Origin: Hyphomicrobiales bacterium
Lineage (GTDB): Bacteria > Pseudomonadota > Alphaproteobacteria > Rhizobiales > Rhizobiaceae
Direction of reading: 5' to 3'
NCBI GenBank assembly: GCA_900471925.1
Contig: UCGV01000002.1
Coordinates: forward strand, 241,305 to 305,304
DNA length: 64,000 bases
The notes under the pieces are model-generated. The model searched no databases. It saw only the letters and a program-made list of their open reading frames with translations, and was not told where the DNA came from. Made by a program: the position numbers and the translations under genes. How positions within the stretch are numbered: position 1 is the stretch's first letter; the number at the start of each line of letters is the position of its first letter. Positions 16,037 to 25,089 of the stretch are shown piece by piece.

Positions 16037-17521
16037 TCAGTCCTTCGATTTCACTTCCATCTCGTCGAGTGCTGCGGCGAGGCGTTTCTCTTCGTTGTAA
16101 TAGCGGGCACGATCCCAGAAATGCGGCTTGCCGATACCGGTGGACATATGGCGGCCGATCAGCCGGCCGTTCGCGTCCTCGCCGTCGATCTCGTAGCGCA
16201 TGAGATCCTGGGTGATGATGACGTCACCTTCCATGCCGATCACTTCGGTGATCTGGGTGATGCGGCGCGAACCGTCGCGCAGGCGCTGTGCCTGGATGAC
16301 GACATCGACCGATGAGGAGATGATCTCGCGCACGGTCTTTGCCGGCAGGGTGAAGCCGCCCATGGCAATCATCGATTCCATGCGGCTCAGGCATTCACGC
16401 GGGTTATTGGCGTGGATGGTGCCCATGGAACCGTCGTGGCCGGTGTTCATGGCCTGCAGAAGGTCGAAAACCTCGGGGCCGCGCACTTCGCCGACGATGA
16501 TGCGTTCGGGACGCATACGCAGGCAGTTCTTGACGAGGTCGCGCATGGTGATTTCGCCCTCGCCTTCAATATTCGGCGGGCGGGTTTCCAGGCGTACGAC
16601 ATGCGGCTGCTGCAGCTGCAGTTCAGCCGTATCCTCGCAGGTGATGACACGCTCGTCGCGGTCGATATAGTTCGTCAGGCAGTTCAGGAGCGTGGTTTTG
16701 CCCGAGCCGGTACCGCCCGATATGATGACATTGCAGCGGACGCGGCCGATGATCTGCAATACCGTCGCACCTTCGGGCGTGATGGCGCCGAAGCGAACGA
16801 GCTGATCAAGCGTAAGCTTGTCCTTCTTGAACTTGCGGATGGTGAGCGCCGGGCCGTCGAGCGAGAGCGGCGGCGCGATGACGTTGACACGCGAGCCATC
16901 AGGCAAGCGCGCGTCGCAGATCGGGCTCGATTCATCAACGCGACGGCCGACCTGGCTGACGATGCGCTGGCAGATCGACAGGAGTTGCGAATTGTCGCGG
17001 AAGCGGATTTCGGATTCGATCGTCTTGCCGCCGACTTCGATGAAGGTCTGGCCGGCGCCGTTGACCATGATATCGGCGATGTCGTCACGCGCCAGCAGCG
17101 GTTCGAGCGGACCGTAGCCGAGCACGTCGTTACAGATATCCTCGAGCAGTTCCTCTTGCTCGGAGATCGACATGGCGAAATTCTTGATGGTGATGATATC
17201 GTTGACGATATCACGAATTTCCTCGCGCGCGCTTTCGCCATCGAGCTTCGATAGCTGCGAGAGGTCGATCGTGTCGATCAGCGCCGAGAAGACCTGCGCC
17301 TTGGTGTCGTAATATTCTTCGGTGCGGGCCGGGCGCTTGCGCTGCGGCGTCTGCATCGGCGGTGGCGTCACCTGCTGACGGACGGGTTCGCGCGACGGTT
17401 CGACCAGGATCGAGGGGCCCGACGAAGCTGCGGGGCTGGCTGCCGGCATCGGCGGCGGAGGAGCGGCGATACCGCCGGCACCAGCCTTTCCGAAACCATC
17501 ATTTCCGCGTTTTCCGAACAT
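16037..17521 (-). CDS. cpaF: Tad pilus secretion ATPase CpaF/TadA
   Basis: 494 aa, normal length for CpaF. A proline-rich N-terminal region (residues about 20-60) is followed by an N-terminal helical domain and the type II/IV secretion ATPase domain. Walker A is [10 protein letters not shown] (268-277); the [11 protein letters not shown]sp box, the [11 protein letters not shown]is box region and the Walker B region ([13 protein letters not shown]) follow. It powers pilin polymerisation at the cytoplasmic face of TadB/TadC. It lies between cpaE and tadB in the operon. Confidence 0.96.
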   Translation of the reverse strand: MFGKRGNDGFGKAGAGGIAAPPPPMPAASPAASSGPSILVEPSREPVRQQVTPPPMQTPQRKRPARTEEYYDTKAQVFSALIDTIDLSQLSKLDGESAREEIRDIVNDIITIKNFAMSISEQEELLEDICNDVLGYGPLEPLLARDDIADIMVNGAGQTFIEVGGKTIESEIRFRDNSQLLSICQRIVSQVGRRVDESSPICDARLPDGSRVNVIAPPLSLDGPALTIRKFKKDKLTLDQLVRFGAITPEGATVLQIIGRVRCNVIISGGTGSGKTTLLNCLTNYIDRDERVITCEDTAELQLQQPHVVRLETRPPNIEGEGEITMRDLVKNCLRMRPERIIVGEVRGPEVFDLLQAMNTGHDGSMGTIHANNPRECLSRMESMIAMGGFTLPAKTVREIISSSVDVVIQAQRLRDGSRRITQITEVIGMEGDVIITQDLMRYEIDGEDANGRLIGRHMSTGIGKPHFWDRARYYNEEKRLAAALDEMEVKSKD

Positions 17522-17544
17522 TGACCCGATCCAATTCTACTCGT

Positions 17545-18822
17545 TCACTTGCGCTTCAGAAGGCCGAGCAGGCCGCCCTTGCGGGATTTCTTCACGGCCA
17601 CGCGACCCGTTACGATGTGCGAGATCTGCGAGAATGTTTCCGATGTCGGCGATTTCGGATCAACTTCCGAGATCATCCGGCCGCTGTTGGCGGCGTTGCC
17701 GAAGAGCGCGATATCGAAGGGAATGATGGCGATCGGATCGACTTCCAGCGGTTCGCAGAAATCGGAAATCGAGATTTCCGGCCGCTTCGGCATACCGACC
17801 TGATTGAGCACCAAGTGGGGCACCTTGTCGTTCGGCCGCAGCTTGCGCAGCGCGTCGAGCATGTTCTTGGCATTGCGCAGGTTGGCGAGGTCGGGAACGG
17901 CGCAGATGACGACCTCGTCGGCGCTCGACAAGACGGAACGAGTCCAGTCTGACCACGCATGAGGAACGTCAAGCACGGTCACCGGCGCGCTGCGCTGCAG
18001 GACATCCATGACCGGCTGGAAGGCGTGACCGTCGAAATCATAGGCGCGGTCGAGCAGCGAGGGCGCCGCCAGCAGCGAGAGGTGATCGGAGCACTTGGTC
18101 AGCAGACGATCGAGGAAAACCTCGTCGAGCCGCTCCGGCGCGAAGACCGCCTCGGCGATGCCTTGGGCTGGATCCTGATCGAAATCGATATTGGCCGTGC
18201 CGTAGGGCAGGTCGAGATCCGCGAGAATCGTCTCGGTCGAAAACAGGTTGGAGATGCCGAAGGCGCAATTATGGGCGATCGTGGACGCCCCGACACCGCC
18301 CTTGGAGCCGATGAAGGCGATGGAGCGGCCAAGCGGTTCGGCTTCCGGATCGACGAAGATCGTCGCCATGGCGCCCATGACATCGGGCATGCCGACTGGC
18401 TGGACCATATATTCGGAAATGCCGTTGCGGATCAGGTCGCGGTAGAGGCCGATATCGTTGTAGTAGCCGACGATGATGACCTTGGTGGAGGGATCGCAGA
18501 CGGCGGCAAGCGGTGCAAGCTCGGTCAGCAGGTTGGCCGGGTTCGCCCTGGTCTCCAGAATGATCAGGTTCGGTGTCGGTGCGCTCGAAAACATGTTGGC
18601 GGCGGCGGCCGTGCCACCGCTGGTGATGCGCAGGGTGACCTTCGACATGCGCCGATCGTTGGCGCAGCGCTCCATGAGCCGCTGCAGCTCTTCGCTTTCG
18701 CAGAAGGCATGAACGGAGATGCGCGGCAACGGCCGCATGTTTTCCAGCTCGCCCATACGCATCGCCTCTTCGGCGTGGCGAAGCTCGCTGGTGTTCTTGA
18801 TCTCGTAGTCGACGGTGCTCAT
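17545..18822 (-). CDS. cpaE: Pilus assembly protein CpaE/TadZ (MinD-like ATPase)
   Basis: 425 aa. An atypical receiver-like domain (about residues 30-160, including KVIIVGYYNDIGLYRDLIRN) precedes a ParA/MinD-type domain. The deviant P-loop GSKGGVGAST (172-181) has Ala where Lys is usual, as expected for alphaproteobacterial CpaE proteins. It localises the pilus machine, often to a cell pole. A basic C-terminal tail (KKSRKGGLLGLLKRK) may bind membrane. Confidence 0.94.
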   Translation of the reverse strand: MSTVDYEIKNTSELRHAEEAMRMGELENMRPLPRISVHAFCESEELQRLMERCANDRRMSKVTLRITSGGTAAAANMFSSAPTPNLIILETRANPANLLTELAPLAAVCDPSTKVIIVGYYNDIGLYRDLIRNGISEYMVQPVGMPDVMGAMATIFVDPEAEPLGRSIAFIGSKGGVGASTIAHNCAFGISNLFSTETILADLDLPYGTANIDFDQDPAQGIAEAVFAPERLDEVFLDRLLTKCSDHLSLLAAPSLLDRAYDFDGHAFQPVMDVLQRSAPVTVLDVPHAWSDWTRSVLSSADEVVICAVPDLANLRNAKNMLDALRKLRPNDKVPHLVLNQVGMPKRPEISISDFCEPLEVDPIAIIPFDIALFGNAANSGRMISEVDPKSPTSETFSQISHIVTGRVAVKKSRKGGLLGLLKRK

Positions 18823-18839
18823 CGTTTTCTTCCGCCTGA

Positions 18840-19592
18840 TCAGAAACCGGTCGAGCCGGTATCCATGCTATCGATGCTGGACGTCGTCGTCCGGTATTCC
18901 TTGATCGCCTCGTTGCGCTGCTCGGCATCGATCGGGGTCATGCCGCGCGGGGCGACGAAATCCTCCGGATTGGCGACCTGGGCAGCCAGGTTGTTTTGCG
19001 AGGCGCAGCCGAAATTGTAGTAGTTCTGGTTGGTGAAATCGGCCGAGATGTCCTTCGGCCACTGACCGCACTGGCTCGTCACCGCCGTCGTGCCGGTAAA
19101 GCTCAGCCGCAATGGAGCGGCATCCAGAACACCCGTCGCGGCATAGGACGTATTGATGATCCGGCTGCTTGCAATGCCGCGTGCAGCGAGTTCGGCTCGA
19201 ACCTGACTGCGAAGCGCACGGGCAGCGCCGGCATTCGGCGAGCCTTCCGGAGTGAGAATATAGACCGGGCCGGAAGCGCGCGAGACGTAGGTGGTCGCAA
19301 AGCCGCGGACAAGCTCGCGCTGGGCGATCGTCAAACGACGGTCGGTGGAGGCGACAGGGAGATCGACGGTCTGTTCGGCTTCCGTGACGACGATCGGATG
19401 ACGCTCGCGGTAGTCATCGGAAATGCCGCCTGTCGTCAGCTGGTCGCGAGGACCGGCACAGCCGGAGAGGACGGCGGCGGCGAGTGACACTGCCATCAGC
19501 AGCGGCTTTGCGTTGCGGGACCGTTTCGCATTCGAAGGGGCCATCGCCTGATCTCTGTTCTTAGTCATCGGTTCAGACCGTGCCCCGCTCAT
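18840..19592 (-). CDS. cpaD: Pilus biogenesis lipoprotein CpaD
   Basis: 250 aa from ATG 19592, whose ATGA overlaps the cpaC stop by 4 bases; an ATG eight codons later is also possible. The lipobox is VLSGC with Cys at residue 45 of the longer form. The body (DDYRERHPIVVTEAEQTVDL, then an OmpA-like region) and the terminal FGCASQNNLAAQVANPEDF are typical of CpaD. It is an outer-membrane-associated lipoprotein assisting the secretin CpaC. Confidence 0.93.
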   Translation of the reverse strand: MSGARSEPMTKNRDQAMAPSNAKRSRNAKPLLMAVSLAAAVLSGCAGPRDQLTTGGISDDYRERHPIVVTEAEQTVDLPVASTDRRLTIAQRELVRGFATTYVSRASGPVYILTPEGSPNAGAARALRSQVRAELAARGIASSRIINTSYAATGVLDAAPLRLSFTGTTAVTSQCGQWPKDISADFTNQNYYNFGCASQNNLAAQVANPEDFVAPRGMTPIDAEQRNEAIKEYRTTTSSIDSMDTGSTGF

Positions 19593-21100
19593 TTGTAGAT
19601 AAATCCGATGGAACCGTGGAACTGCGCATCGGCGACCGGCTGCTCGCGGCTGCCGTAGACCTTGTTGACGCGGTTCATGAAGAAGGCGGACGCATCGTTT
19701 TCCGGACTGAAATTATCGTCAGGCCGGTTGAGCTGATTGCGCGCGACCGGACGCACCAGATAGGGCGTCGCGATGATGACGAGTTCCGTTTCCTGACGCT
19801 CAAATCCCTTCTGGCGGAAGAGCGTGCCGAGAAGCGGGATTTTCGAGACGCCCGGTGTGCCGCCCATCGTCTGGGAAATATTGTCGCGGATGAGGCCGGC
19901 AAGCGCGATCGAGCCACCCGAGGGCAGTTCCACCGAAGTCTCTGCCGAACGGCGCTGATAGGTGGGCGCGGCACCCGATACCGAGGGCGCCGGCTCAGAG
20001 ACGTTTGTCTTGATCTGCAGGCTGATGCGACCGGAAGACAGGACCACCGGCTTGAAGGCCAGATTGATACCGTAGTTATAGGGAACGACGGTGACGTTGC
20101 CGTTATTGTCGGTCGTGGAATACAGAACCTGGCCGCCGGAATTGAAGGTCGCGGCCTGACCGGAAATCGCCGTCAGCGTCGGCTCGGCGAGCGTGCGCAC
20201 GACCTTGCCCTGTTCAAGCGCGTTCAGGTAGGTCGAGATATCGTATTTGCCGATCGAATTCTTGAAGAGCGCGGCAAGACCGCCGCCGACGACGGAGGAT
20301 GCGCTATCGGCCGTCGGGGTGCCGAGCTGGGCGACCGTCATGCCCGAGGAATTGGTGACGAGATTGTCGAAGCCGAGCTGTTTCAAGACTTCACGGCGGA
20401 CCTCGGCGATCGTGACCTTGAGCGTGACCTGGTCCTCGCCATCAATCTTCAAAAGGTTGACGACCTGCGACTCCTGACGGCCTTCGGCAAAGAGCGCGAC
20501 CGAATTGTCTCCACCACTGCCGGAGATGCTTTCCGTTCGCGTCGTCGCCTCGCCGCCTTTCAGGAAGGCTCCGGCGAGCGAGGCTGCCTGGGTCGCATCC
20601 TGCGGCGTGCGAACGGTGCCGGTCAGCACGATATTGTCCGAGACGATTTCGACATTGATGGCAGAGTCCGGAATGAACCGGCGCAGATTGGCTTCGAGAC
20701 CGGAAACGTCACGCTCGATCTCGACATCGAGGCTGACGACCTCTTCGCCGCTGGCGCCGAAAACGAAGATATTCGTCTGGCCGACTTTCTTGCCGAAGAG
20801 GTAGATGCGCCGCGAGGTGCGGGTCACAGCATCGGCCATAACCGGATCGGAAACAAGAATATCATGCGCGTCTTCCGGCAGGTCGACCACAATAGCCTTG
20901 TTGAGGCCGAGCTTCAGGCGGCGATGGGCGCCGGGACCGCTCTGGGTAATGCGGATGAGGCTTTCGGAAGCGGCAGCGGCTTGTTTGACGTCGAACGGTG
21001 CGGTGACGGTTACAGGCGCAAAGCCGGTCACAGCCATTGCCAGCGACAGGCAACCGATAAGGAAAAGCCTGGTGCGCTGTGTTGAGTTGCCCATCTGCAT
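19589..21100 (-). CDS. cpaC: Outer-membrane secretin CpaC/RcpA of the Tad pilus
   Basis: 503 aa with an N-terminal signal peptide. The order is a pilus-assembly N-terminal domain (KAIVVDLPEDAHDILVSDP), a BON-like domain (TGTVRTPQDATQAASLAG) and the C-terminal secretin domain, which includes EPTLTAISGQAATFNSGGQ and the signature GSIALAGLIRDN. It forms the outer-membrane channel through which the Flp fibre passes. It lies between cpaB and cpaD. Confidence 0.95.
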   Translation of the reverse strand: MQMGNSTQRTRLFLIGCLSLAMAVTGFAPVTVTAPFDVKQAAAASESLIRITQSGPGAHRRLKLGLNKAIVVDLPEDAHDILVSDPVMADAVTRTSRRIYLFGKKVGQTNIFVFGASGEEVVSLDVEIERDVSGLEANLRRFIPDSAINVEIVSDNIVLTGTVRTPQDATQAASLAGAFLKGGEATTRTESISGSGGDNSVALFAEGRQESQVVNLLKIDGEDQVTLKVTIAEVRREVLKQLGFDNLVTNSSGMTVAQLGTPTADSASSVVGGGLAALFKNSIGKYDISTYLNALEQGKVVRTLAEPTLTAISGQAATFNSGGQVLYSTTDNNGNVTVVPYNYGINLAFKPVVLSSGRISLQIKTNVSEPAPSVSGAAPTYQRRSAETSVELPSGGSIALAGLIRDNISQTMGGTPGVSKIPLLGTLFRQKGFERQETELVIIATPYLVRPVARNQLNRPDDNFSPENDASAFFMNRVNKVYGSREQPVADAQFHGSIGFIYK

Positions 21101-21105
21101 TTTCC

Positions 21106-21921
21106 TTACTCCGGCTTCGTCGAGGCGGTGGCGTCTGTCACGATCGCGCCGGATTTGATGACCTGGATCATTGCGCTGCCGTTGTCGCCGCTCAGCAGGT
21201 AATCGGCCGCAGTCGTATCCTGCTCCTGCGCATCGGCAACCGAGCGCAGGGCAAGCGAGAGGCGATCGGCCATTTGCTGGGCGACGGCCAGAACCTTGGT
21301 CTGGTCGGGGGTCAGCTCCAGCGTTGCGGTGGTGCCGACCACGGCCTTGGAGCCGTCGTCCTTCTCCTGGATCTGCTGGTCGATGGCGAGGACACGAACA
21401 TTGCTCAGCACGGTCTCGGTCAGATATTTTTCGCTGCCCGTCCCCTTGCGCACCATGATGACGTCGACGCGGTCATTGGGAAGGATGAAGCCGCCGGCGC
21501 CTGTCGCCACGGAGATTTCCGTCGCGACGGCGCGCTTGCCTGCGGGCAGCAGCGAGGAGAGGATGCGGCTGTTGGAATCGGCTACCTTTTCCGGACGGAT
21601 CGGCTCGCCCTCGAAGACGGGCAAGCGCACGACGGCACCCTGCAGATCCTTGATGGCGTCCGGCCGGTCGGTCTCGGTGATGAAGCCCTGGACAAGGCCA
21701 TTCTGCGGCCAGGGCATCCAGTGGACGGCTTTTTCGTCCAGCCTTGCGCCGACGGGAAGATTGGCGCTGGAAACCAGGACGTTGACCGTCGGTTCCTTCT
21801 CGATGACGGACTGGACTTTCGTCACGACGCCCTTGCGACCCGCCATGTTCATAGCGAGAAGACCGGCAAGGCCGGCTGCCACCACAGCGACAGCTAGAAT
21901 AATAAGGCGGGCCGGTTTCAT
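21106..21921 (-). CDS. cpaB: Pilus assembly protein CpaB/RcpC
   Basis: 271 aa. A single membrane helix near residues 7-26 anchors a periplasmic SAF domain (TVNVLVSSANLPVGARLD) and a conserved middle segment (ILPNDRVDVIMVRKG). CpaB is a periplasmic partner of the CpaC secretin. A TGAGGAA ribosome-binding site precedes ATG 21921. It starts the run cpaB-cpaC-cpaD-cpaE-cpaF-tadB-tadC. Confidence 0.94.
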   Translation of the reverse strand: MKPARLIILAVAVVAAGLAGLLAMNMAGRKGVVTKVQSVIEKEPTVNVLVSSANLPVGARLDEKAVHWMPWPQNGLVQGFITETDRPDAIKDLQGAVVRLPVFEGEPIRPEKVADSNSRILSSLLPAGKRAVATEISVATGAGGFILPNDRVDVIMVRKGTGSEKYLTETVLSNVRVLAIDQQIQEKDDGSKAVVGTTATLELTPDQTKVLAVAQQMADRLSLALRSVADAQEQDTTAADYLLSGDNGSAMIQVIKSGAIVTDATASTKPE

Positions 21922-22031
21922 CGATCATTCCTCAGGGCACGACGCGTTCGCCCTGCAGAATGCTCCGGAATTGGTATAATTATGGTTAATGGAAGGCTTA
22001 CATTTTAAGTTAACGGCGGATTAAAATGCCG

Positions 22032-22544
22032 TCATTTCAAGCCTTCCAATGCCGCGATGAAGAGCGGCGACGACGGATAGGCCAGGAAGCCGCCGATCGC
22101 GATGGCAATGCCATAGGGTATTTTCTTCGCAAGCAGGACCGAGTTCGGCACCGGCAGGCCGATCGCGAGAATGGTATTGGCCTGCGATCTCACCAGCAGG
22201 ATGAGCAAGGTGAGCAGGCCGCCGATCATCCCGACATAGGCGACCAGGAAGACAAGAGATTGATTGAAGCCGAACCAGAGCGCGGTCGCGCTCAGAAGCT
22301 TTGCATCGCCGCCGCCCATCACATTAACAGCGAAAAGGGCGAAGCAGGCGGAAAAGACGATGGCCGCACCGGCAAAATGCATGCCGATTTCCTCCCAGCC
22401 CAGACCGGAGAACGGCGCGATCGCGGCAAAGGAGGCGATGACGATCAAGGAAATGCGGTTCGGGATCGTCATGGTGAACAGATCCGAGAATGCCGCGAAG
22501 GCGAGGCAGAGTGGCAGTATCACGAAGATAGCGGCTGCGATCAT
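22032..22544 (-). CDS. cpaA: Prepilin peptidase CpaA/TadV (A24 family)
   Basis: 170 aa membrane aspartic protease that cleaves the Flp pilin leader on the cytoplasmic side. The two catalytic Asp residues are recognisable: FSDLFTMTIPN (D21) and GGGDAKLL (D80). It is the short form without the N-methylase domain, as usual in Tad systems. It lies between the pilin gene and cpaB, with about 110 bases before cpaB that could hold a second promoter. Confidence 0.93.
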   Translation of the reverse strand: MIAAAIFVILPLCLAFAAFSDLFTMTIPNRISLIVIASFAAIAPFSGLGWEEIGMHFAGAAIVFSACFALFAVNVMGGGDAKLLSATALWFGFNQSLVFLVAYVGMIGGLLTLLILLVRSQANTILAIGLPVPNSVLLAKKIPYGIAIAIGGFLAYPSSPLFIAALEGLK

Positions 22545-22570
22545 GCTTACACCCGATCGTTACAAAATGC

Positions 22571-22601
22571 GAAAAGGCTCACGGCCATTCAGCAGTGAGC
22601 C
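22571..22601 (-). terminator. Terminator after the pilin gene
   Basis: On the minus strand GGCTCAC ... GTGAGCC forms a 7-bp stem followed by TTTTTCGC. It lies between the pilin gene and cpaA and would let the pilin transcript accumulate separately while some transcripts read on into cpaA. Confidence 0.7.
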
Positions 22602-22665
22602 CGCTCGATATCCCGGCTGGCGCAATCGGGACGCATCGTCCCGACGCCGCTCAGAAATACCTGTA

Positions 22666-22863
22666 TTAGTTGCCAGCAGCGGAGTCCGCAGCGGTGCTCA
22701 TGCGGTCGCTGAGAGCGTTGAACGTGTTGCCGATGTTGCCGCCGAGGCTCGTGGCGCCAGCGATGAGCGCTACGGAAATGAGGGCGGCGATCAGGCCGTA
22801 TTCGATTGCGGTCGCGCCGGATTCATCCTTCAGAAAACGGCTAAAAAGCTTGGTCATGGTCAC
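22666..22863 (-). CDS. pilA: Flp family type IVb pilin
   Basis: 65 aa precursor. A short basic leader ends with ESG, and processing before ATAIEYG (Gly16/Ala17) would leave Glu and Tyr at the conserved positions of Flp pilins. The hydrophobic stretch that follows forms the fibre core. AGGAG precedes the start; an ATG two codons in (MTKLF) is equally possible. It is the only pilin gene in the window and lies at the head of the cpa genes, divergent from the small pilus gene at 23250. Confidence 0.95.
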   Translation of the reverse strand: MTMTKLFSRFLKDESGATAIEYGLIAALISVALIAGATSLGGNIGNTFNALSDRMSTAADSAAGN

Positions 22864-23249
22864 TCCTAACTCCAGTTGATGTTCAGCACGTCCGCCAACT
22901 GTTGCCGTTGATCGGATGGCCTCAACCTAGCGAATGGCCGTTTCCATCGACTTAATGAAATACGTTAACGAGATGTGAACGAGACAATCGGACCCGTCAG
23001 GGTAAGTAATTCCTTACAGCATTGCCTAGAATTCTCATGAATTTCCGCAAGAATTATGGGACACTCGCTTTCAGGCATCCAGAAATGGCACGAATTTCCA
23101 TCCGCTCCCGATATCGCGCCGGATTGGCCCGTATCGAAACGATGCAATGCGCGTCAATCGTGAACATGGCAGCGAAAGCTTAAAGCTTCGTTCACCATTT
23201 TTTTCCATTCTATCCGCAGTTTGCATTGCGATCGTGAAAGAGGGCCAAA
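22864..23249. promoter_or_regulatory. Divergent promoter region between pilin and plus-strand pilus genes
   Basis: 386 bases without a plausible gene. It must hold the pilin promoter and the promoter of the gene at 23250. TTAA (22952) and TTAAC (22965) motifs occur 9 bases apart, which is not the 7-base spacing of a CtrA box. No strong dyad was found. Confidence 0.5.
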
Positions 23250-23648
23250 ATGCCATCGAACGGCAAGACCGTTTTCTTTGCCTGGGTGATTTCGGCTCTC
23301 ACGGCATCCACAGCCTTGGCGCAGGAAGACATGCTGCGCGTCTACATGGATCACGCGCGCGTATTGAAGCTCGACCGGCCTGTCAGCAAGGTCATCGTCG
23401 GCAATTCCAAGGTTGCCGATGCGACGGTTGCCGACGCCAAGACGATCGTCTTGACTGGCCGCGCCTTCGGCACGACCAATATCGTGCTTCTGGATGTCGA
23501 CGGTAACGCGATCCTCGACGAGCGCATCCTTGTCTCCATCGACGAAGGCAATACGGTGCGCGTCTATCGCCAGACGGAACGCTCGGTGCTTTCGTGCACG
23601 CCGAATTGCGAGCAACACTCGCAGCAGGGTGAAGCTTCCGGCGGCTGA
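23250..23648 (+). CDS. Small secreted protein with CpaC-type N-terminal domain
   Basis: 132 aa with a signal peptide (cleavage after TALA, about residue 24). The mature part (LDRPVSKVIVGNSKVADATV, then TGRAFGTTNIVLLDVDGN) is the pilus-assembly/secretin N-terminal domain found at the start of CpaC, but no secretin domain follows. The C-terminus contains two Cys (SCTPNC) that could form a disulphide. It is probably a periplasmic accessory of the Tad pilus, reading towards the two TadE-like genes. It is not a truncated cpaC, as it has its own start, signal and stop. Confidence 0.85.
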   Translation: MPSNGKTVFFAWVISALTASTALAQEDMLRVYMDHARVLKLDRPVSKVIVGNSKVADATVADAKTIVLTGRAFGTTNIVLLDVDGNAILDERILVSIDEGNTVRVYRQTERSVLSCTPNCEQHSQQGEASGG

Positions 23649-23760
23649 CCTGTCTCTGCGAACTCTTGCCCACTTCGTTAAAATAGCTGCTCCGGCCTGA
23701 AACGGAAAATCAACGAACGCGCCTTAGTGTGGCCGCCGAAGACGATTTTCGAGGCCAACC

Positions 23761-24393
23761 ATGGCGATCAGCAAGCAGGAGACGGGCAAGGTGCGTGCGT
23801 CCCTCCGTTTATCCAGACTTCGCGCCTTGGCCCGATCGCGGGACGGCTCTGCCGCGATCGAATTCGCGCTGCTCGCCATTCCCTATTTCATCATCATTTT
23901 CGCGATCCTCGAAACCTTCATCGCCTTTGCGGCCGAAGAGCTCGTCTCCAACGCCGTAGATACGGTGAGCCGAGAGATGCGGACGGGGCAGATCACATTC
24001 GATTCCACGCGCCCGACCTATATGACGCAGACGCAGTTCCGGCAGAATTTCTGCAACGAGATCTCGATCATCATCCGCTGCTCGGCGACGGAGGCGGCAA
24101 CACCCGACAAGCTCTATCTGGATGTGCGCAGCTTCACGAGCTTCGCCGCGATCCCGACGACGATCCCGCGCGTCACACCCTCGGACAAATATTCGGACCT
24201 GAAGATTTCTGACTTCAAGTTCACGCCCGGCGGTCCGGCTACGATCAATATAGTGCGCGCCTATTATCGCTGGTCGATCATCGTCGATCTCGTCCGACCT
24301 TATATTACCGGGCTTCGTCCGGTCGGAAGTTCCATGCCCAGCGAATACCTGATCGTCTCGACGGCGGCCTTCCAGAACGAGCAGTATCCATAA
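23761..24393 (+). CDS. TadE-like pilus assembly protein (first)
   Basis: 210 aa. A basic N-terminus is followed by the TadE motif SAAIEFALLAIPYFIIIFAI, a pilin-like membrane helix with the conserved Glu, and then a periplasmic region. TadE proteins are pseudopilins processed by the prepilin peptidase. It overlaps the next gene by one base (TAATG), so the two are coupled. The second gene has the same architecture. Confidence 0.9.
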   Translation: MAISKQETGKVRASLRLSRLRALARSRDGSAAIEFALLAIPYFIIIFAILETFIAFAAEELVSNAVDTVSREMRTGQITFDSTRPTYMTQTQFRQNFCNEISIIIRCSATEAATPDKLYLDVRSFTSFAAIPTTIPRVTPSDKYSDLKISDFKFTPGGPATINIVRAYYRWSIIVDLVRPYITGLRPVGSSMPSEYLIVSTAAFQNEQYP

Positions 24394-24974
24394 TGACGTA
24401 TCGCGGGATCCTCATAGGGCTGGCTTCGGTGACGCGCCGCCTTGCGCGTGACAAGGAAGGTGTGGGCGCAATCGAGTTTGCGATCCTCTTCCCGGTTCTG
24501 GTCATGCTTTATCTCGGCGCGTTCGAGATTACCGTCGGGCTCAGCGTCAGCAAGCGCGCGACCCGTGCCGCCGGCGCCATCGCGGATATCATTACCCAGC
24601 AGCCGAGCGTCACCAAAAGCTCGCTCACCGATATCGCCAAAGCGGCAACGGCAATCTTCGTTCCCTATGACAGTTCGGATATGACGCTGAAGGTCACCGC
24701 CGTCCAGATCGACGGTGGCACCAGCGCCACGGTCCTCTGGTCCTGGTCTTCGGCAGGCGGAACGCCCTATGCCAAGAACAGCACGGTCTCCGACGTGCCG
24801 ACAGAAATGAAGAAGGCCAGCAGCTTCCTCATCCGCACCGAGCTCAGCATACCCTACACGCTGTTCGTTTTTGCCCCCGACTTCATGCCTGCCAGCATGC
24901 GTACGATCACCATCAGCCGCAGCTTCTTCTATCGCCAGCGGCAGGGTGACAATATTCTCTGCGGCGACTGCTAG
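24393..24974 (+). CDS. TadE-like pilus assembly protein (second)
   Basis: 193 aa with the motif VGAIEFAILFPVLVMLYLG near the N-terminus and a soluble periplasmic region (QQPSVTKSSLTDIAKAATAI). Like its upstream neighbour it is a pseudopilin of the Tad machine. It lacks the von Willebrand domain of TadG, and no TadG gene follows in this cluster. Confidence 0.9.
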   Translation: MTYRGILIGLASVTRRLARDKEGVGAIEFAILFPVLVMLYLGAFEITVGLSVSKRATRAAGAIADIITQQPSVTKSSLTDIAKAATAIFVPYDSSDMTLKVTAVQIDGGTSATVLWSWSSAGGTPYAKNSTVSDVPTEMKKASSFLIRTELSIPYTLFVFAPDFMPASMRTITISRSFFYRQRQGDNILCGDC

Positions 24975-25025
24975 GTCCAACTCCTCTCCACACCCTGAAT
25001 TTGCCAAGCGGGTTCGGTCATTATA

Positions 25026-25056
25026 TGGCTGGGCGCCAATAAGATTGTTCCAGCCA
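25026..25056. promoter_or_regulatory. Dyad upstream of deoB
   Basis: TGGCTGG (25026-25032) and CCAGCCA (25050-25056) are perfect inverted repeats with a 17-base spacer, 34 bases before the deoB start. They could be an operator or a leader hairpin; no T-run follows. Confidence 0.3.
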
Positions 25057-25089
25057 TGCGCTGGCGACAGCAGATCATGCGGGTGAAAA

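Noticed and set aside
17172..18822. Mutated P-loop in CpaE as a sign of loss of function
   Set aside because: Ala in place of the usual Lys in GGVGAST is normal for alphaproteobacterial CpaE/TadZ proteins.
22952..22969. CtrA-like TTAA...TTAAC motif upstream of the pilin gene
   Set aside because: The half-sites are 9 bases apart, not the 7 required for a full CtrA box.
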